Part shown: positions 1-8,463 of the stretch, piece by piece
How positions within the stretch are numbered: position 1 is the stretch's first letter
Layout: the number at the start of each line of letters is the position of its first letter
NCBI RefSeq assembly: GCF_029392895.1
Contig: NZ_CP114200.1
Location: 4,433,001-4,497,000 of the forward strand
Direction: 5' to 3'
Length of the DNA stretch: 64,000 nucleotides
Origin: Streptomyces sp. 71268
GTDB lineage: Bacteria > Actinomycetota > Actinomycetes > Streptomycetales > Streptomycetaceae
Notes under the pieces: generated by a model
What the model was told of the DNA's origin: nothing
Database searches by the model: none
What the model saw: the letters and a program-made list of their open reading frames with translations, nothing else
Position numbers and translations under genes: made by a program

Positions 1-75
1 GCCCTCGGCCACGGCGCGGACAGCCTGGCGCGCGCGATCGAGTCGGTGCGGGGGGCGCGGGGAGTCAGTGGGTGA
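1..75 (+). CDS. 3' end of an unidentified CDS (partial)
   Basis: The first 75 bases read openly in frame 1 and end at TGA (73-75). They give 24 residues beginning ALGHGADSLARA. The codons have G or C at most third positions, as in coding Streptomyces DNA. Too little remains to name a family. It is followed by about 95 bases without a gene before the convergent TetR gene. Confidence 0.4.
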   Translation, partial: ALGHGADSLARAIESVRGARGVSG

Positions 76-170
76 GGTGGCGGGGTAGTCCGGCCAGCTC
101 GTCCGTCGGCCGGCCCGGGCGGGCCCCGGCGGGCGGCCCCGCGCGAGCCCCACGACCAGGGCCGGCCGGG

Positions 171-785
171 TCAGGCTCCGTACGCGCGCAGGAAGACGTC
201 CACGGCGCTGGCCGCGACGGTGTCCGGATCGGCGGTCGGGCGGTACTCCAGCGGGCCGGTGAGCAGCGAGAGGAAGTGTTCGGCGGCCAGCTCCGGATCG
301 CTCGCGCGCAGGTGGCCGGCGAGGGCCAGCCGGGCCAGCCGGTCGGCGAGCGCGGACCGTACGCGCAGGGCCGTGCGCTCGCGCACGCTCGCCGCCAGAT
401 CGGGGAACTGCGCGGCCTGCGCGCAGGCCAACTGCCGTACGGCCGCAGCTTCTTCGTCGGTCCAGGCGCGGAGCAGGTCGCGGGCGACGACCGTCAGCCG
501 GTCGTGCGGGGCGCGGTCGGTGGCGGCCTCGCGCAGCCCCTCGACGACGGCCAGACACCGCGCGCCGATCCGGTCGGCGGCGGCCTCGACGGCCTCGCGG
601 TAGAGGGTCTCCTTGTCGTGCAGGTGGTTGTAGACGGTCGGCTTGGCGACGCGCGCCTCCTGGGCGATGTCCTTCACGCACGCCTGCGTGTAGCCGTGCC
701 GCGCGAAGACCGTGAACGCGCCGTCCAGGATCGCCTGCCGCCGCTCCGTCCGCCCACGGGGCGCCGTCCCGCCGCCCGTTGACAT
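171..785 (-). CDS. TetR/AcrR family transcriptional regulator
   Basis: This is a predicted DNA-binding repressor. The N-terminal helix-turn-helix spans roughly residues 15-60 (RRQAILDGAFTVFARHGYTQ, then VAKPTVYNHLHDKETLY), followed by a helical ligand-binding region that includes a tryptophan-aspartate segment typical of TetR_C domains. An ATG at 797 is in frame, but it lies inside an 18-bp palindrome that looks like the regulator's own operator. I therefore prefer the ATG at 785 (204 aa). The gene is divergent from the Dabb-domain gene at 877. Both starts are overlapped or closely preceded by identical operator cores, so autoregulation and control of the neighbour are likely. The ligand is unknown. 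Confidence 0.88.
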   Translation of the reverse strand: MSTGGGTAPRGRTERRQAILDGAFTVFARHGYTQACVKDIAQEARVAKPTVYNHLHDKETLYREAVEAAADRIGARCLAVVEGLREAATDRAPHDRLTVVARDLLRAWTDEEAAAVRQLACAQAAQFPDLAASVRERTALRVRSALADRLARLALAGHLRASDPELAAEHFLSLLTGPLEYRPTADPDTVAASAVDVFLRAYGA

Positions 786-787
786 TT

Positions 788-805
788 CTGAACCCATGGG
801 TTCAG
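788..805. promoter_or_regulatory. Palindromic operator, copy 1
   Basis: CTGAACCCATGGGTTCAG is a perfect 18-bp inverted repeat. Its 16-bp core recurs at 836-851. It lies immediately upstream of the preferred TetR start and is probably bound by that regulator. Confidence 0.7.
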
Positions 806-816
806 TCTAAAGCTGA

Positions 817-1266
<450 letters not shown>

Positions 1267-1444
1267 CGAGGCGGCTGCCAGCGCGAGGTGTCGCGTACCA
1301 CGGCCGCGCGGGCACCGTCCGGACGTACTTCCTGCACCCGGGGCTGCCCCTCCGTGCCTTCCCACGGCCGCCACCGACTCCGTAGGAGTGGAGGCGGACG
1401 AAGCCCCGGAGGCCAGGCAGACCGGAGAGAAGGGTCGTATCCGC

Positions 1445-2398
1445 ATGCGCGCCACAGAGCAGTCAGCGGCGGACGCCGGTAGGCGGCGCCAGTCGAACGG
1501 GACGCGTGCGACGGCACCGGCCGCGCGACCTGGCGGCCGGGCTGTGCCCCCGCGCCTGGCCGGGGCGCTGCAACGCACCGCTGGCAACGCGGTGGTGAGC
1601 CGCATGGTCCAGGGTCGGCAGCGCGCGGGTGAGGGCGACGACGAGGCGGTGCAGCGGTCCACGGTGCACGACGTGCTGCGCTCGGCCGGGCGGCCCCTGG
1701 ACGAGTCGGTCCGTACGGAGATGGAGGCGCGGCTGGGCGCGGACTTCTCCGACGTCCGCCTCCACACCGGCAGCAGGGCCCGCGCCTCCGCGGCCGAGGT
1801 CGGGGCCCGGGCCTACACCAGCGGCAACCACGTGGTTATCGGCCAGGGCGGTGCGGACCAACACACCCTCGCGCATGAGCTCACGCACGTCATCCAGCAG
1901 CGCCAGGGCCCGGTCGCCGGCACCGACAACGGTTCGGGCCTCCGCGTGTCCGGCCCCTCGGACCGCTTCGAGCGCGCGGCTGAGGCCAATGCCAGGCGCG
2001 TGATGGCACGGCCCGTCGGCTCGAGGGCGGTGACGTCAGGGACCTCGGAACCCGAGGGGCCGGGGCGTCGGTCGACCGACCCCGGCGGGTGGGGCGGTGG
2101 CGTGGCGGTGGACGTGCAGCGCGCTCCGGAGGAAGCCAGGTGGACGCTGGACAAGAAAGGGGCGAAGTTCAAGGACCTCACCAAGTCCGAGGAGGCCGCC
2201 TTCGACGCGTTCCAGAACGCGATCCACAACGAGGGCAAACACCCGAGGGAGGCGGCGAAGGAGGCCCGAGACGCCAACTGCAAGAAGCTGCAGGGTGATC
2301 AGTACCAGATCCGCCTGAGCGGAGGCAGCCGGGCCACGTTCCTCGTCCAGGAGGCCACCATGACGGTCAAGGTGCTCCAGGTCGGCGGCCACACCTGA
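1445..2398 (+). CDS. DUF4157 protein with C-terminal RelE-like toxin domain
   Basis: A 317-aa protein. Residues ~35-55 carry the LQRTAGNAVVSRM segment seen before DUF4157 domains. Residues ~75-155 are DUF4157, a putative zinc-peptidase fold with the HExxH motif HELTH at 144-148. The family is known from effectors and cargo linked to extracellular contractile injection systems (eCIS). After a Gly/Pro/Ser-rich linker, the last ~80 residues (KKLQGDQYQIRLSGGSRATF, then TVKVLQVGGHT) follow the K-L-x-G...R-I-R...R...V-L-x-V-G-x pattern of RelE/ParE toxins. I infer a delivered or self-processed toxin. No antitoxin or eCIS genes are in the window. ATG 1445 is preferred over GTG 1388 because an AGAAGGG site lies 12 bases upstream. 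Confidence 0.8.
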   Translation: MRATEQSAADAGRRRQSNGTRATAPAARPGGRAVPPRLAGALQRTAGNAVVSRMVQGRQRAGEGDDEAVQRSTVHDVLRSAGRPLDESVRTEMEARLGADFSDVRLHTGSRARASAAEVGARAYTSGNHVVIGQGGADQHTLAHELTHVIQQRQGPVAGTDNGSGLRVSGPSDRFERAAEANARRVMARPVGSRAVTSGTSEPEGPGRRSTDPGGWGGGVAVDVQRAPEEARWTLDKKGAKFKDLTKSEEAAFDAFQNAIHNEGKHPREAAKEARDANCKKLQGDQYQIRLSGGSRATFLVQEATMTVKVLQVGGHT

Positions 2399-2465
2399 CG
2401 ACCTTCGCGTGCGGCGTCCCGTGTGGCGGCCCCCACGCCGCACCACCCCCGTGCCATCCCAAGCG

Positions 2466-2540
2466 CCGGGGGCGCCCGAACAGGGGGCGCCCGAACAGGG
2501 GGCGCCGGAGCAGGGGGCGCCCGAGCAGGGGGCGCCGGAG
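2466..2540. repeat. 15-bp tandem repeat, about five units
   Basis: Five near-identical copies of CAGGGGGCGCCCGAA (variants end GGAG) run between the DUF4157 gene and the end of the hydrolase. In one frame they would encode Gly-Ala-Pro-Glu-Gln repeats, but no credible gene uses that frame. Confidence 0.75.
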
Positions 2541-2559
2541 GGCGCCGCCTACCCGCCGC

Positions 2560-3521
2560 TCACTTCGACTCCACCTGCCCCAGCGCGTTCGGGCCGGTCG
2601 TCAGGGACCGGCTCACCGTCTGCCAGGCGGGGTCGCCCGGGTAGAGCTGGCTGCGCAGGTACGCGCAGGTCAGACGCTGAACGGCGGAGACGCGCTCCGG
2701 GCTCTCGTCCGTCGTCTCGGCGACGTCGTAGCCGGCGACCCCGCCGAGCCCGTGCTCCCCGCCGTACAGCGTGAGCAGGGTTTTGGGCGCGGGGGCCAGC
2801 GCGTACGGGTCGGCGTGCCAGGCCGGGCCGAGGTGGGTGAGGTGGGACGAGTCGTCGCGGTCGCCGATGACCACGAGCGCGGGCGTGGTCATCGTGGCGT
2901 AGTCCGTGTGCGTGAGGAAGGCGACGAACTCGGCGGCCGACTCGACCAGCGCGTCACCCCCACGCCCCGGCGCGGCGAGCAACACGCCCGCCCTGATACG
3001 GGGTTCGGCCAGCGACACCTCGCCGCCGTCGCGCGGATCGACGTACCGGGCGCCCAGCAGCAGGCTCGCGGTGTGCCCGCCCATCGAGTGCCCGGCGACC
3101 GCGACCCGCTCGCGGTCCAGGCGGCCGGCGAGGTGCGGCACGGCGGCCTCGATCTCGTCGAGCCGGTCCAGGACGCGCGTCATGTCCTCGGCGCGCGAGC
3201 GCCAGTGCAGCGGGCGCCCGGGGTGTCCGGCGGCAGGTTCAGCGAGCGCGAGCTGAGGTGGGTGGGTTGGAGGACGACGAACCCGTGCGCCGCCCAGAAG
3301 TGGGCCAGCGGCGCGTAGCCGTTCAGCGAGGAGAGGTGGTTCGAGTAACCCTGGCCGTGCGAGAGGAGGAGGATCGGCAGGTTGGTCCCGGTGACCGGCG
3401 CGGAGACGCGGAGTTCCAGGTCAACGGCGCGTTCGGGGGTGGGGAGGACGACCGGGCTGACCGAGAGGACGGGAGCGGGCGCCCCGAGGGCGGCGTCGCT
3501 CGACTGCGTCGTTTCACTCAT
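2560..3521 (-). pseudogene. Alpha/beta hydrolase interrupted by a frameshift
   Basis: Two frames together make one dienelactone-hydrolase/PAF-acetylhydrolase-like protein. The first part (from ATG 3521) has the oxyanion-type LLLSHGQGYSNHL segment. The second has the nucleophile elbow AGHSMGGH, an acid region (VVIGDRDDSSH) and a late GGEHG histidine. The frames join cleanly if one C (on the coding strand) is restored in the run at 3220-3223, giving DTPGRPLHWRSRAEDMTRV. It is therefore either a recent single-base deletion or a sequencing error. As written, the ORF stops after 113 residues. It is divergent from the TetR gene at 3691 and probably regulated by it. Confidence 0.75.
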
Positions 3522-3622
3522 GGTGCTGGGTGTTCCCTTCGAGGGCGTCGGCCGCCGGGGCCCGGGAGCGGGCGCGGCGGGCGAGGCGTACGGGAGGGCC
3601 CGGCTTCAGCTAAGCTGTAAGC

Positions 3623-3659
3623 GGAGCGCTGTTCCAATTACGATACGGAGCACTGTTCC
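3623..3659. promoter_or_regulatory. Two imperfect operator repeats
   Basis: GGAGCGCTGTTCC (3623-3635) and GGAGCACTGTTCC (3647-3659) are directly repeated, 24 bp apart. Each is an imperfect inverted repeat (CGGA...TCCG arms in the second). They sit between the divergent hydrolase and TetR genes and are a likely TetR binding region. Confidence 0.55.
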
Positions 3660-3690
3660 GCTTTGTCAACGTCGCTGGTAGGAGTACGTA

Positions 3691-4278
3691 ATGCCGAGTG
3701 CGGGCCAGTCCGGGAAGGCGCCGCCCCGGGGCAAGCGGGCCGATGCGCAGCGCAACGAACAGGCGTTGCTCGCCGCCGCCGCGGCGGTGTTCGTGACCTC
3801 GGGCGTCGACGCGCCGATCCGCCGGATCGCGGCCGAGGCCGGGGTGGGCATGGGCACGATCTACCGCCACTTCCCGACCCGGTCCGACCTCGTCGTCGCC
3901 GTCTACCGGCACCAGGTGGACGCGTGCGCGGAGGCCGGCCCGACGCTGCTCGCCGAGGCGGACTCGCCGTTCGCCGCGCTGCGCGCGTGGGTGGACCTCT
4001 TCGTCGACTTCCTGGTCACCAAGCACGGCCTGGCCAAGGCCATGCAGTCCGACGGCGGCGGCTTCGACGCGCTGCACGCCTACTTCCTGGACCGGTTGGT
4101 GCCCGTCTGCGCGCGGTTGCTCGACGCCGCGGTCGAGGCCGGCGAGATCGAGCCGGGCACGCCACCGCAGGAACTCATGCGCGGCGTCGGCAACCTGTGC
4201 ATCGGCCGCGACAGCGACCCCGACTACGACCCCCGCCGCCTGGTCGCCCTACTGCTGCGGGGGTTGCGGGCGGGGTAG
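3691..4278 (+). CDS. TetR/AcrR family transcriptional regulator
   Basis: A 195-aa repressor. The helix-turn-helix is at residues ~18-64, with APIRRIAAEAGVGMGTIYRH as the recognition region. A predicted SbtR-like C-terminal helical bundle follows. It is transcribed away from the frameshifted alpha/beta hydrolase, with paired operator-like repeats in the 170-bp gap. The hydrolase is the probable target, a common arrangement in Streptomyces. The ATG at 3691 follows a GGTAGGAG site with short spacing. Confidence 0.88.
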   Translation: MPSAGQSGKAPPRGKRADAQRNEQALLAAAAAVFVTSGVDAPIRRIAAEAGVGMGTIYRHFPTRSDLVVAVYRHQVDACAEAGPTLLAEADSPFAALRAWVDLFVDFLVTKHGLAKAMQSDGGGFDALHAYFLDRLVPVCARLLDAAVEAGEIEPGTPPQELMRGVGNLCIGRDSDPDYDPRRLVALLLRGLRAG

Positions 4279-4397
4279 CGGGCCCGGCGAACGGGCCCGG
4301 GGTGTCGGCCTCAACCCCCCGGCAACCGTCGGGCGGTTGAGGCCCGTCCACCGTCGCACTCCGGGGGCGTGCCACCCCGGCCCGCACCCGCGTGGGG

Positions 4398-5228
4398 TCA
4401 CCCCGGCTTGATCGTCCCGAGCTGTACGAGGAGGAGCACCAGCCGGTACGCCTCGGCGAAGTCGGTGGCGGTGAAGGTGACCGTACGGCCGCCCGCGCCC
4501 CGTCCGACGCCCGGCACGAGCATGGCCAGGTCCACCGTGGTCGGGCTGGCGAGGTCGATCTCGACCTCCACCGGGCCCGGGAAGGCCAGCCGCTGGCCCC
4601 GTAGCCCGGCCCGCGTGACCGCTCTGGCGGACGCGTCGCGCAGTCGCTCCCGGGCCTCCTCGGGGTGCAGGGTGACGGCCGCGCTCTGCCCGATGGCCTG
4701 CTTGACGGCGACGGTACGTACGCCCGGCACCAGTTCGGACACCTCGTCACAGGCCGTGTCGTCGCCGCTCAGCAACACCACCGGCACGCCCAGGTGTCCG
4801 GCCATCGCGGTGTTCAGCCCGATCTCGCCCAGCGAGCGCCCGGCGACGCGGACATCGAGTACGGCGTCGCTCATGGTGTGCGCGAGGACGGCGGGCCCGG
4901 CGCCGGCCCGCCCGTGGTAGCCGACGAGGAGCACGGCCTCGGTCGAGCCGTCGAGCCCGGCCAGCATCCCCAACGGGCGCGGCTTCCCGCGCACCAGCCG
5001 CGCCCGCCGGTCCAGCGCCTCCGGCAGCAGGTTGCGGAACGGCCCGTGCGCGTCGGCGACCAGCACGGTGGCGGCGGGTTCGGCGTCGAGCACGCCGGCG
5101 ATCGCGGCGTTCGCCTCGGCGGTCATGAGCTGTCGCGCGCGCTCGTAGTCGTAACCACTCGGATTGGTCTCGCTCGGGTGCACGACCCCCGAGACGCCTT
5201 CCATGTCCACGGATATCAGTACCTTCAT
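4398..5228 (-). CDS. M55 family D-aminopeptidase (DppA-like)
   Basis: A 276-aa zinc aminopeptidase-like protein. The family signature MKVLISVDMEGVSG (Asp and Glu metal ligands) is at the N-terminus. Further conserved pieces are LVADAHGPFRN (D-A-H-G), LLVGYHGRAG and VLLSGDDTACDE. DppA releases D-alanine from short peptides, and members may process peptidoglycan peptides in the cytoplasm. The start is ATG 5228; in-frame sequence upstream is arginine/alanine-rich and non-conserved. Length is normal for the family. It stands alone, convergent with the TetR gene at 3691. Confidence 0.9.
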   Translation of the reverse strand: MKVLISVDMEGVSGVVHPSETNPSGYDYERARQLMTAEANAAIAGVLDAEPAATVLVADAHGPFRNLLPEALDRRARLVRGKPRPLGMLAGLDGSTEAVLLVGYHGRAGAGPAVLAHTMSDAVLDVRVAGRSLGEIGLNTAMAGHLGVPVVLLSGDDTACDEVSELVPGVRTVAVKQAIGQSAAVTLHPEEARERLRDASARAVTRAGLRGQRLAFPGPVEVEIDLASPTTVDLAMLVPGVGRGAGGRTVTFTATDFAEAYRLVLLLVQLGTIKPG

Positions 5229-5353
5229 GGACGCCGAGCCTACGGAGCGCGCCCGCGCGCGGGGGCGCGAGCACGCACGCGGCGGGGCCGCCCCGGCGCG
5301 GACTTCCGCGCGGGGGGCCCCTGGTGCGCCACGGCCCGTGCCCCGGGCGTGGT

Positions 5354-5587
5354 TCACTCCTCGTCGCGCAGGACGCGGGCGTAGTCGGTGACCACCCGGC
5401 GGAACAGGTCGTGCCCCGGGTTGCGGCCGGTGTGCCGCAGGCACCAGTCCCGCGCGTCGTCCTGGTCCTCAAACCCGCCCGACTCGGCCCGGCAGCCGGC
5501 GGTCATGCAGAACGCCTCGTACGTCACGCCACCCTCCGGCGCCTGGCGAATGGTGTGCTGGACGAACCGGTACACGGCGTACGTCAT
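5354..5587 (-). CDS. Small conserved actinobacterial protein (DUF7848-like)
   Basis: A 77-aa protein, MTYAVYRFVQHTIRQ followed by a CMTAGCRAESG segment and a DARDWCLRHTGRNPGHDLFRR segment. The two Cys pairs and a His suggest a small zinc ribbon. I recall such proteins beside XRE/DUF397 pairs in Streptomyces; the function is unknown. Its start overlaps the end of the upstream 98-aa gene by four bases (ATGA), so the two are translationally coupled. Confidence 0.75.
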   Translation of the reverse strand: MTYAVYRFVQHTIRQAPEGGVTYEAFCMTAGCRAESGGFEDQDDARDWCLRHTGRNPGHDLFRRVVTDYARVLRDEE

Positions 5588-5880
5588 GCGGGGCCGGCCT
5601 CTCGGCCGGTGTGACCACCGTCGTCGTGCGCCGGGTTGCCCCAGTACAGCGCTGGCCCACGGGACTTCGGCTCCCCTCGCGTGAGGCGCTGACCGCGCTC
5701 GTCGGCCACGTGCAGGACGTCGTCCAGGCTCTCGGTCAGCCGGGCGCAGGTGTAGCGGAGTACGTGGGCGGGCTGGCGAGGGACGGAAAGTACGTCCTTG
5801 GCGTGGGCCAACAGTTCGCGGCTCATGGCGAGTTGGATGGCCTCGCGGCCGTTGTCGAGTGGTTCAGGGGCAGAGGGCAT
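5584..5880 (-). CDS. Hypothetical protein upstream of the DUF7848-like gene
   Basis: A 98-aa protein from ATG 5880 with no recognised domain. The middle is helical (EAIQLAMSRELLAHAKDVLS, then VLRYTCARLTESLDDVLHVAD) and the C-terminus is charged and disordered. It is divergent from the XRE regulator at 6011 across a 130-bp AT-richer gap, so it may be controlled by that regulator. The four-base overlap with the next gene supports a real two-gene operon. Confidence 0.65.
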   Translation of the reverse strand: MPSAPEPLDNGREAIQLAMSRELLAHAKDVLSVPRQPAHVLRYTCARLTESLDDVLHVADERGQRLTRGEPKSRGPALYWGNPAHDDGGHTGREAGPA

Positions 5881-6010
5881 GACGAACCTCGTCTCGTGCT
5901 CGGTCCCGGGAAAGGGGAAATCACTGTCTGTAGTGCGATCGTTGCGCAGGCGTGCGTAGGCTGAGAAGCAGCTCGTGTGCCGCCGTCGTTGACGGGAAAA
6001 GGGGTTGCGT

Positions 6011-6838
6011 ATGTCCGTTCGCCCACGCCACTTGACGCCCGACAAGTCCGCTCGACACCTGTTCGGCGCGGAGATGCGCCGACTACGCGAGGCGGCGGGC
6101 ATGACGCTCGAAGCCTTGGGAGAGATCGTCAGGTACAGCAAGAGTTCGCTGCACCGCTTCGAGTTCGCCGAGTCAGTGCTCCCGCCGGACCTGCCAGGCA
6201 AGTTGGACGCGGCCTTCGGGACGGACGGGCTGTTCGTCAGGCTGTACGCCCTGGCCAAGAAGGAGATTCATCCGGATCAGTTCCGGCGCATGATGAACTT
6301 CGAGGCTCAGGCCCGGCTCATTCAGCAGTACACCGGCCAGATCATGCCCGGCATCGTGCAGACGAGGGCGTACTCGCGCGCGCTGTTCGAGGTGTACAAC
6401 CCGAAGGCCACGGTCTACGAGATCGATGAACTGGTCGCGGCGCGAATGAGCCGACAGGAGTTGCTGAGCGCCGACTCGCCGCCAGATCTGTCCCTGATCC
6501 TGGATGAGGCCGTCATAAGGCGCAGCTTCGGCGGACCGGCTGTGATGCGCGAGCAGTTGCAGCGACTGCTGGACCTGACGCTGACGCCGACGACCGTGGT
6601 CCAGATCATTCCGTTCGAGCATGGTGGGCACGCGTTGGTGGGTGGGTCGCTGAGGTTGATGACTATGGAAGACGGGTCGCAGGTCGTCTACGAAGAGAGC
6701 ATCAGCACGGGCACGTTGCTTGAGGATCAGGAGGTCGTCGCGGCACGACGCCGGGACTACGATCTGCTCACAGCACATGCCCTGTCGCCGGAACAGACGG
6801 CGGCTTTCATTCGGTCAGCCTTGGAGGCGTTAGCGTGA
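6011..6838 (+). CDS. XRE-family regulator with DUF5753 domain
   Basis: A 275-aa protein. Residues ~18-70 form a Cro/C1-type helix-turn-helix (LREAAGMTLEALGEIVRYSKSSLHR). Residues ~95-270 are the DUF5753 sensor region with the usual QYTGQIMPGIVQT and PFEHGGHALVGGSL segments. These regulators work with a small DUF397 partner in Streptomyces development and antibiotic control. ATG 6011 follows AAAAGGGG at good spacing; the TTG at 6005 has none. The stop overlaps the start of the DUF397 gene. Confidence 0.92.
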   Translation: MSVRPRHLTPDKSARHLFGAEMRRLREAAGMTLEALGEIVRYSKSSLHRFEFAESVLPPDLPGKLDAAFGTDGLFVRLYALAKKEIHPDQFRRMMNFEAQARLIQQYTGQIMPGIVQTRAYSRALFEVYNPKATVYEIDELVAARMSRQELLSADSPPDLSLILDEAVIRRSFGGPAVMREQLQRLLDLTLTPTTVVQIIPFEHGGHALVGGSLRLMTMEDGSQVVYEESISTGTLLEDQEVVAARRRDYDLLTAHALSPEQTAAFIRSALEALA

Positions 6839-7050
6839 GTGCGAACTTGGACTTGAACCGAGTCTCATGGGTCAAGTCGTCGTACAGCGGCAACGGTGGC
6901 GATAACTGCGTGGAGTGGGCACCGTCGGCCATCAGCGTTGGTGTGGTTCCGGTTCGCGACAGCAAGGACCCGCAGGGCCCGGCACTGGTCTTCGACACGG
7001 CGGCTTGGTCGGCATTCGTCGGGGCTGTGCGTGACGGCGAGTTCGACTGA
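6835..7050 (+). CDS. DUF397 protein, partner of the XRE regulator
   Basis: A 71-aa DUF397 protein with the hallmark WVKSSYSGNGGDNCVEWAP and VRDSKDPQGPALVFDTAAW segments. The GTG start overlaps the XRE stop by four bases, so translation is coupled. The family is taken to be the cognate modulator or target of the neighbouring XRE-DUF5753 protein. Confidence 0.93.
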   Translation: MSANLDLNRVSWVKSSYSGNGGDNCVEWAPSAISVGVVPVRDSKDPQGPALVFDTAAWSAFVGAVRDGEFD

Positions 7051-7077
7051 ACCGCACGAACGGCTGGGGTCCCGCGC

Positions 7078-8256
7078 TTGAACTGGCAACTGGTCGCCCA
7101 GCGATTGGCGGCCTCCATCGCCGCCCCCACCTCGCGCTGGCGGGAACCACTTGCCGCGACGCCCCGGCACATCCTCGTGCCGCGCTGGTGGGAGTGGGAG
7201 GGCGGGCAGTGGTCCCTGCGTGATGGCCAGGCGGACGAGTCCGCCTGGCTGCGTGCCGTCTACGCGGATGACACTCTCGTCACCCGAGTCGGCGTCTTAC
7301 ACGCCGACGCCGCCAACCCCGACGATCACCCCTCCGGCCGCCCCACCTCGTCCAGCACGCTGCCCAGCCTCGTCGTCCGGATGCTGCGCCACGGCCTCCT
7401 GTACGACGGCGCCGACGTGGGCCTGATCGGAACCGGTACCGGAACGAGTACCGCTCTCGTCGCCCGTCGGTTCGGGTCGGACCGGGTGACGTCGATGGAT
7501 GTGGACCCGTACCTGACCGAAGCCGCGACGCGGCGGCTCGACTCGATCGGGCTGGAGCCCAAGGTGGTCACCTGTGACGCCACCGGCCCGTTGCCCGGCA
7601 CCTTCGACCGCATCGTGTCGTTGGTGGCCCTGCCCAACCTCGCCAGCGTGGTGGCCGCGCTTCGCCCGGGCGGGCGGCTCGTGACCACCCTCGCCCGGAT
7701 GAACGTGATCGTCACGGCTGACAAGGAGCCGGACGGTAGCGCGCGAGGGCAGGTCGAGTGGGACCGGGCTGGGTTTATGGTCACCCGATCGGGAGCGGAC
7801 TACCCGCCGGGAGGGGGGAGGCTAGGCGGGCGTCTCCGTGAGCGGGTCGGTCAGGAGGTCACCACCGGCCGGTACCCGGTATTCAACGTGAGTGGCGCAT
7901 GGGACGTGCAAGCCATGCTGGAGTTGGCCGTCCCCGGCGTGGTGACCGACTACGAGGAAGACGGGGACCAACGAACGTCCTGGCTGGCACACCCTGACGG
8001 CTCCTGGGCCCGTGCGAGTGCGCATCGTATCCAGCCTCCCGAGGTGCACCAGGGAGGACCGCAGCGGCTGTGGGCAAGGCTTGAGCGCATTCGACATTGG
8101 CTCAACGTGGAGGGCGCTCTCCCCATCTACGGCAGCCGCGTCCACATCACCCCCGACGGGGTCGTCCACTTCGCCCGGGGCGCGTGGCGGGCCTCGTACG
8201 GAGACGCAGCGGCGGTAGCCGAAACAGCCGTCCCGACACGGCCGAGTGACCAATAG
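7078..8256 (+). CDS. PIMT-like (protein-L-isoaspartate) methyltransferase, orphan
   Basis: A 392-aa SAM-dependent methyltransferase. After an N-terminal PRHILVPRWW segment typical of PCMT proteins come STLPSLVVRMLRHGLL and motif I VGLIGTGTGTSTALVARR. Next are DVDPYLTEAATRRL and FDRIVSLVALP, with a ~150-residue C-terminal extension. The length and layout resemble, from memory, the methyltransferases that accompany ATP-grasp RiPP maturases. No ATP-grasp enzyme or precursor is in the window, so it is an orphan or acts elsewhere. The only usable start is TTG 7078, with a weak CTGGGGT site. It lies 27 bp after DUF397 and may share its transcript. Confidence 0.8.
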   Translation: MNWQLVAQRLAASIAAPTSRWREPLAATPRHILVPRWWEWEGGQWSLRDGQADESAWLRAVYADDTLVTRVGVLHADAANPDDHPSGRPTSSSTLPSLVVRMLRHGLLYDGADVGLIGTGTGTSTALVARRFGSDRVTSMDVDPYLTEAATRRLDSIGLEPKVVTCDATGPLPGTFDRIVSLVALPNLASVVAALRPGGRLVTTLARMNVIVTADKEPDGSARGQVEWDRAGFMVTRSGADYPPGGGRLGGRLRERVGQEVTTGRYPVFNVSGAWDVQAMLELAVPGVVTDYEEDGDQRTSWLAHPDGSWARASAHRIQPPEVHQGGPQRLWARLERIRHWLNVEGALPIYGSRVHITPDGVVHFARGAWRASYGDAAAVAETAVPTRPSDQ

Positions 8257-8371
8257 GGCAAGCCCTCCCCACAGGCGTGAGCTGCCCCCGGACCCGTCGC
8301 GTCCCCGTGGTGGGCGCCGGCCTGGTGGCTGCGAGTGCGACCTGCTCCACACCGGCGCGCCGCCATAGGTA

Positions 8372-8396
8372 CCGTTCTGAGAGACGGTCTGAACGG
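8372..8396. promoter_or_regulatory. Inverted repeat upstream of XRE-TPR gene
   Basis: CCGTTC (8372-8377) and GAACGG (8391-8396) are perfect 6-bp arms 13 bp apart, about 70 bp before the next regulator gene. It is a possible operator. Confidence 0.3.
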
Positions 8397-8463
8397 ATGG
8401 AGCCCTGATGCCCTGCCGATCGCTTGTCCACCGGTGGCCTGCCACGACCTGGGAGGTGCGCTG

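Noticed and set aside
2409..2774. Plus-strand frame with GAPEQ repeats
   Set aside because: It arises from the 15-bp tandem repeat and runs into antisense of the hydrolase. No start site or family support.
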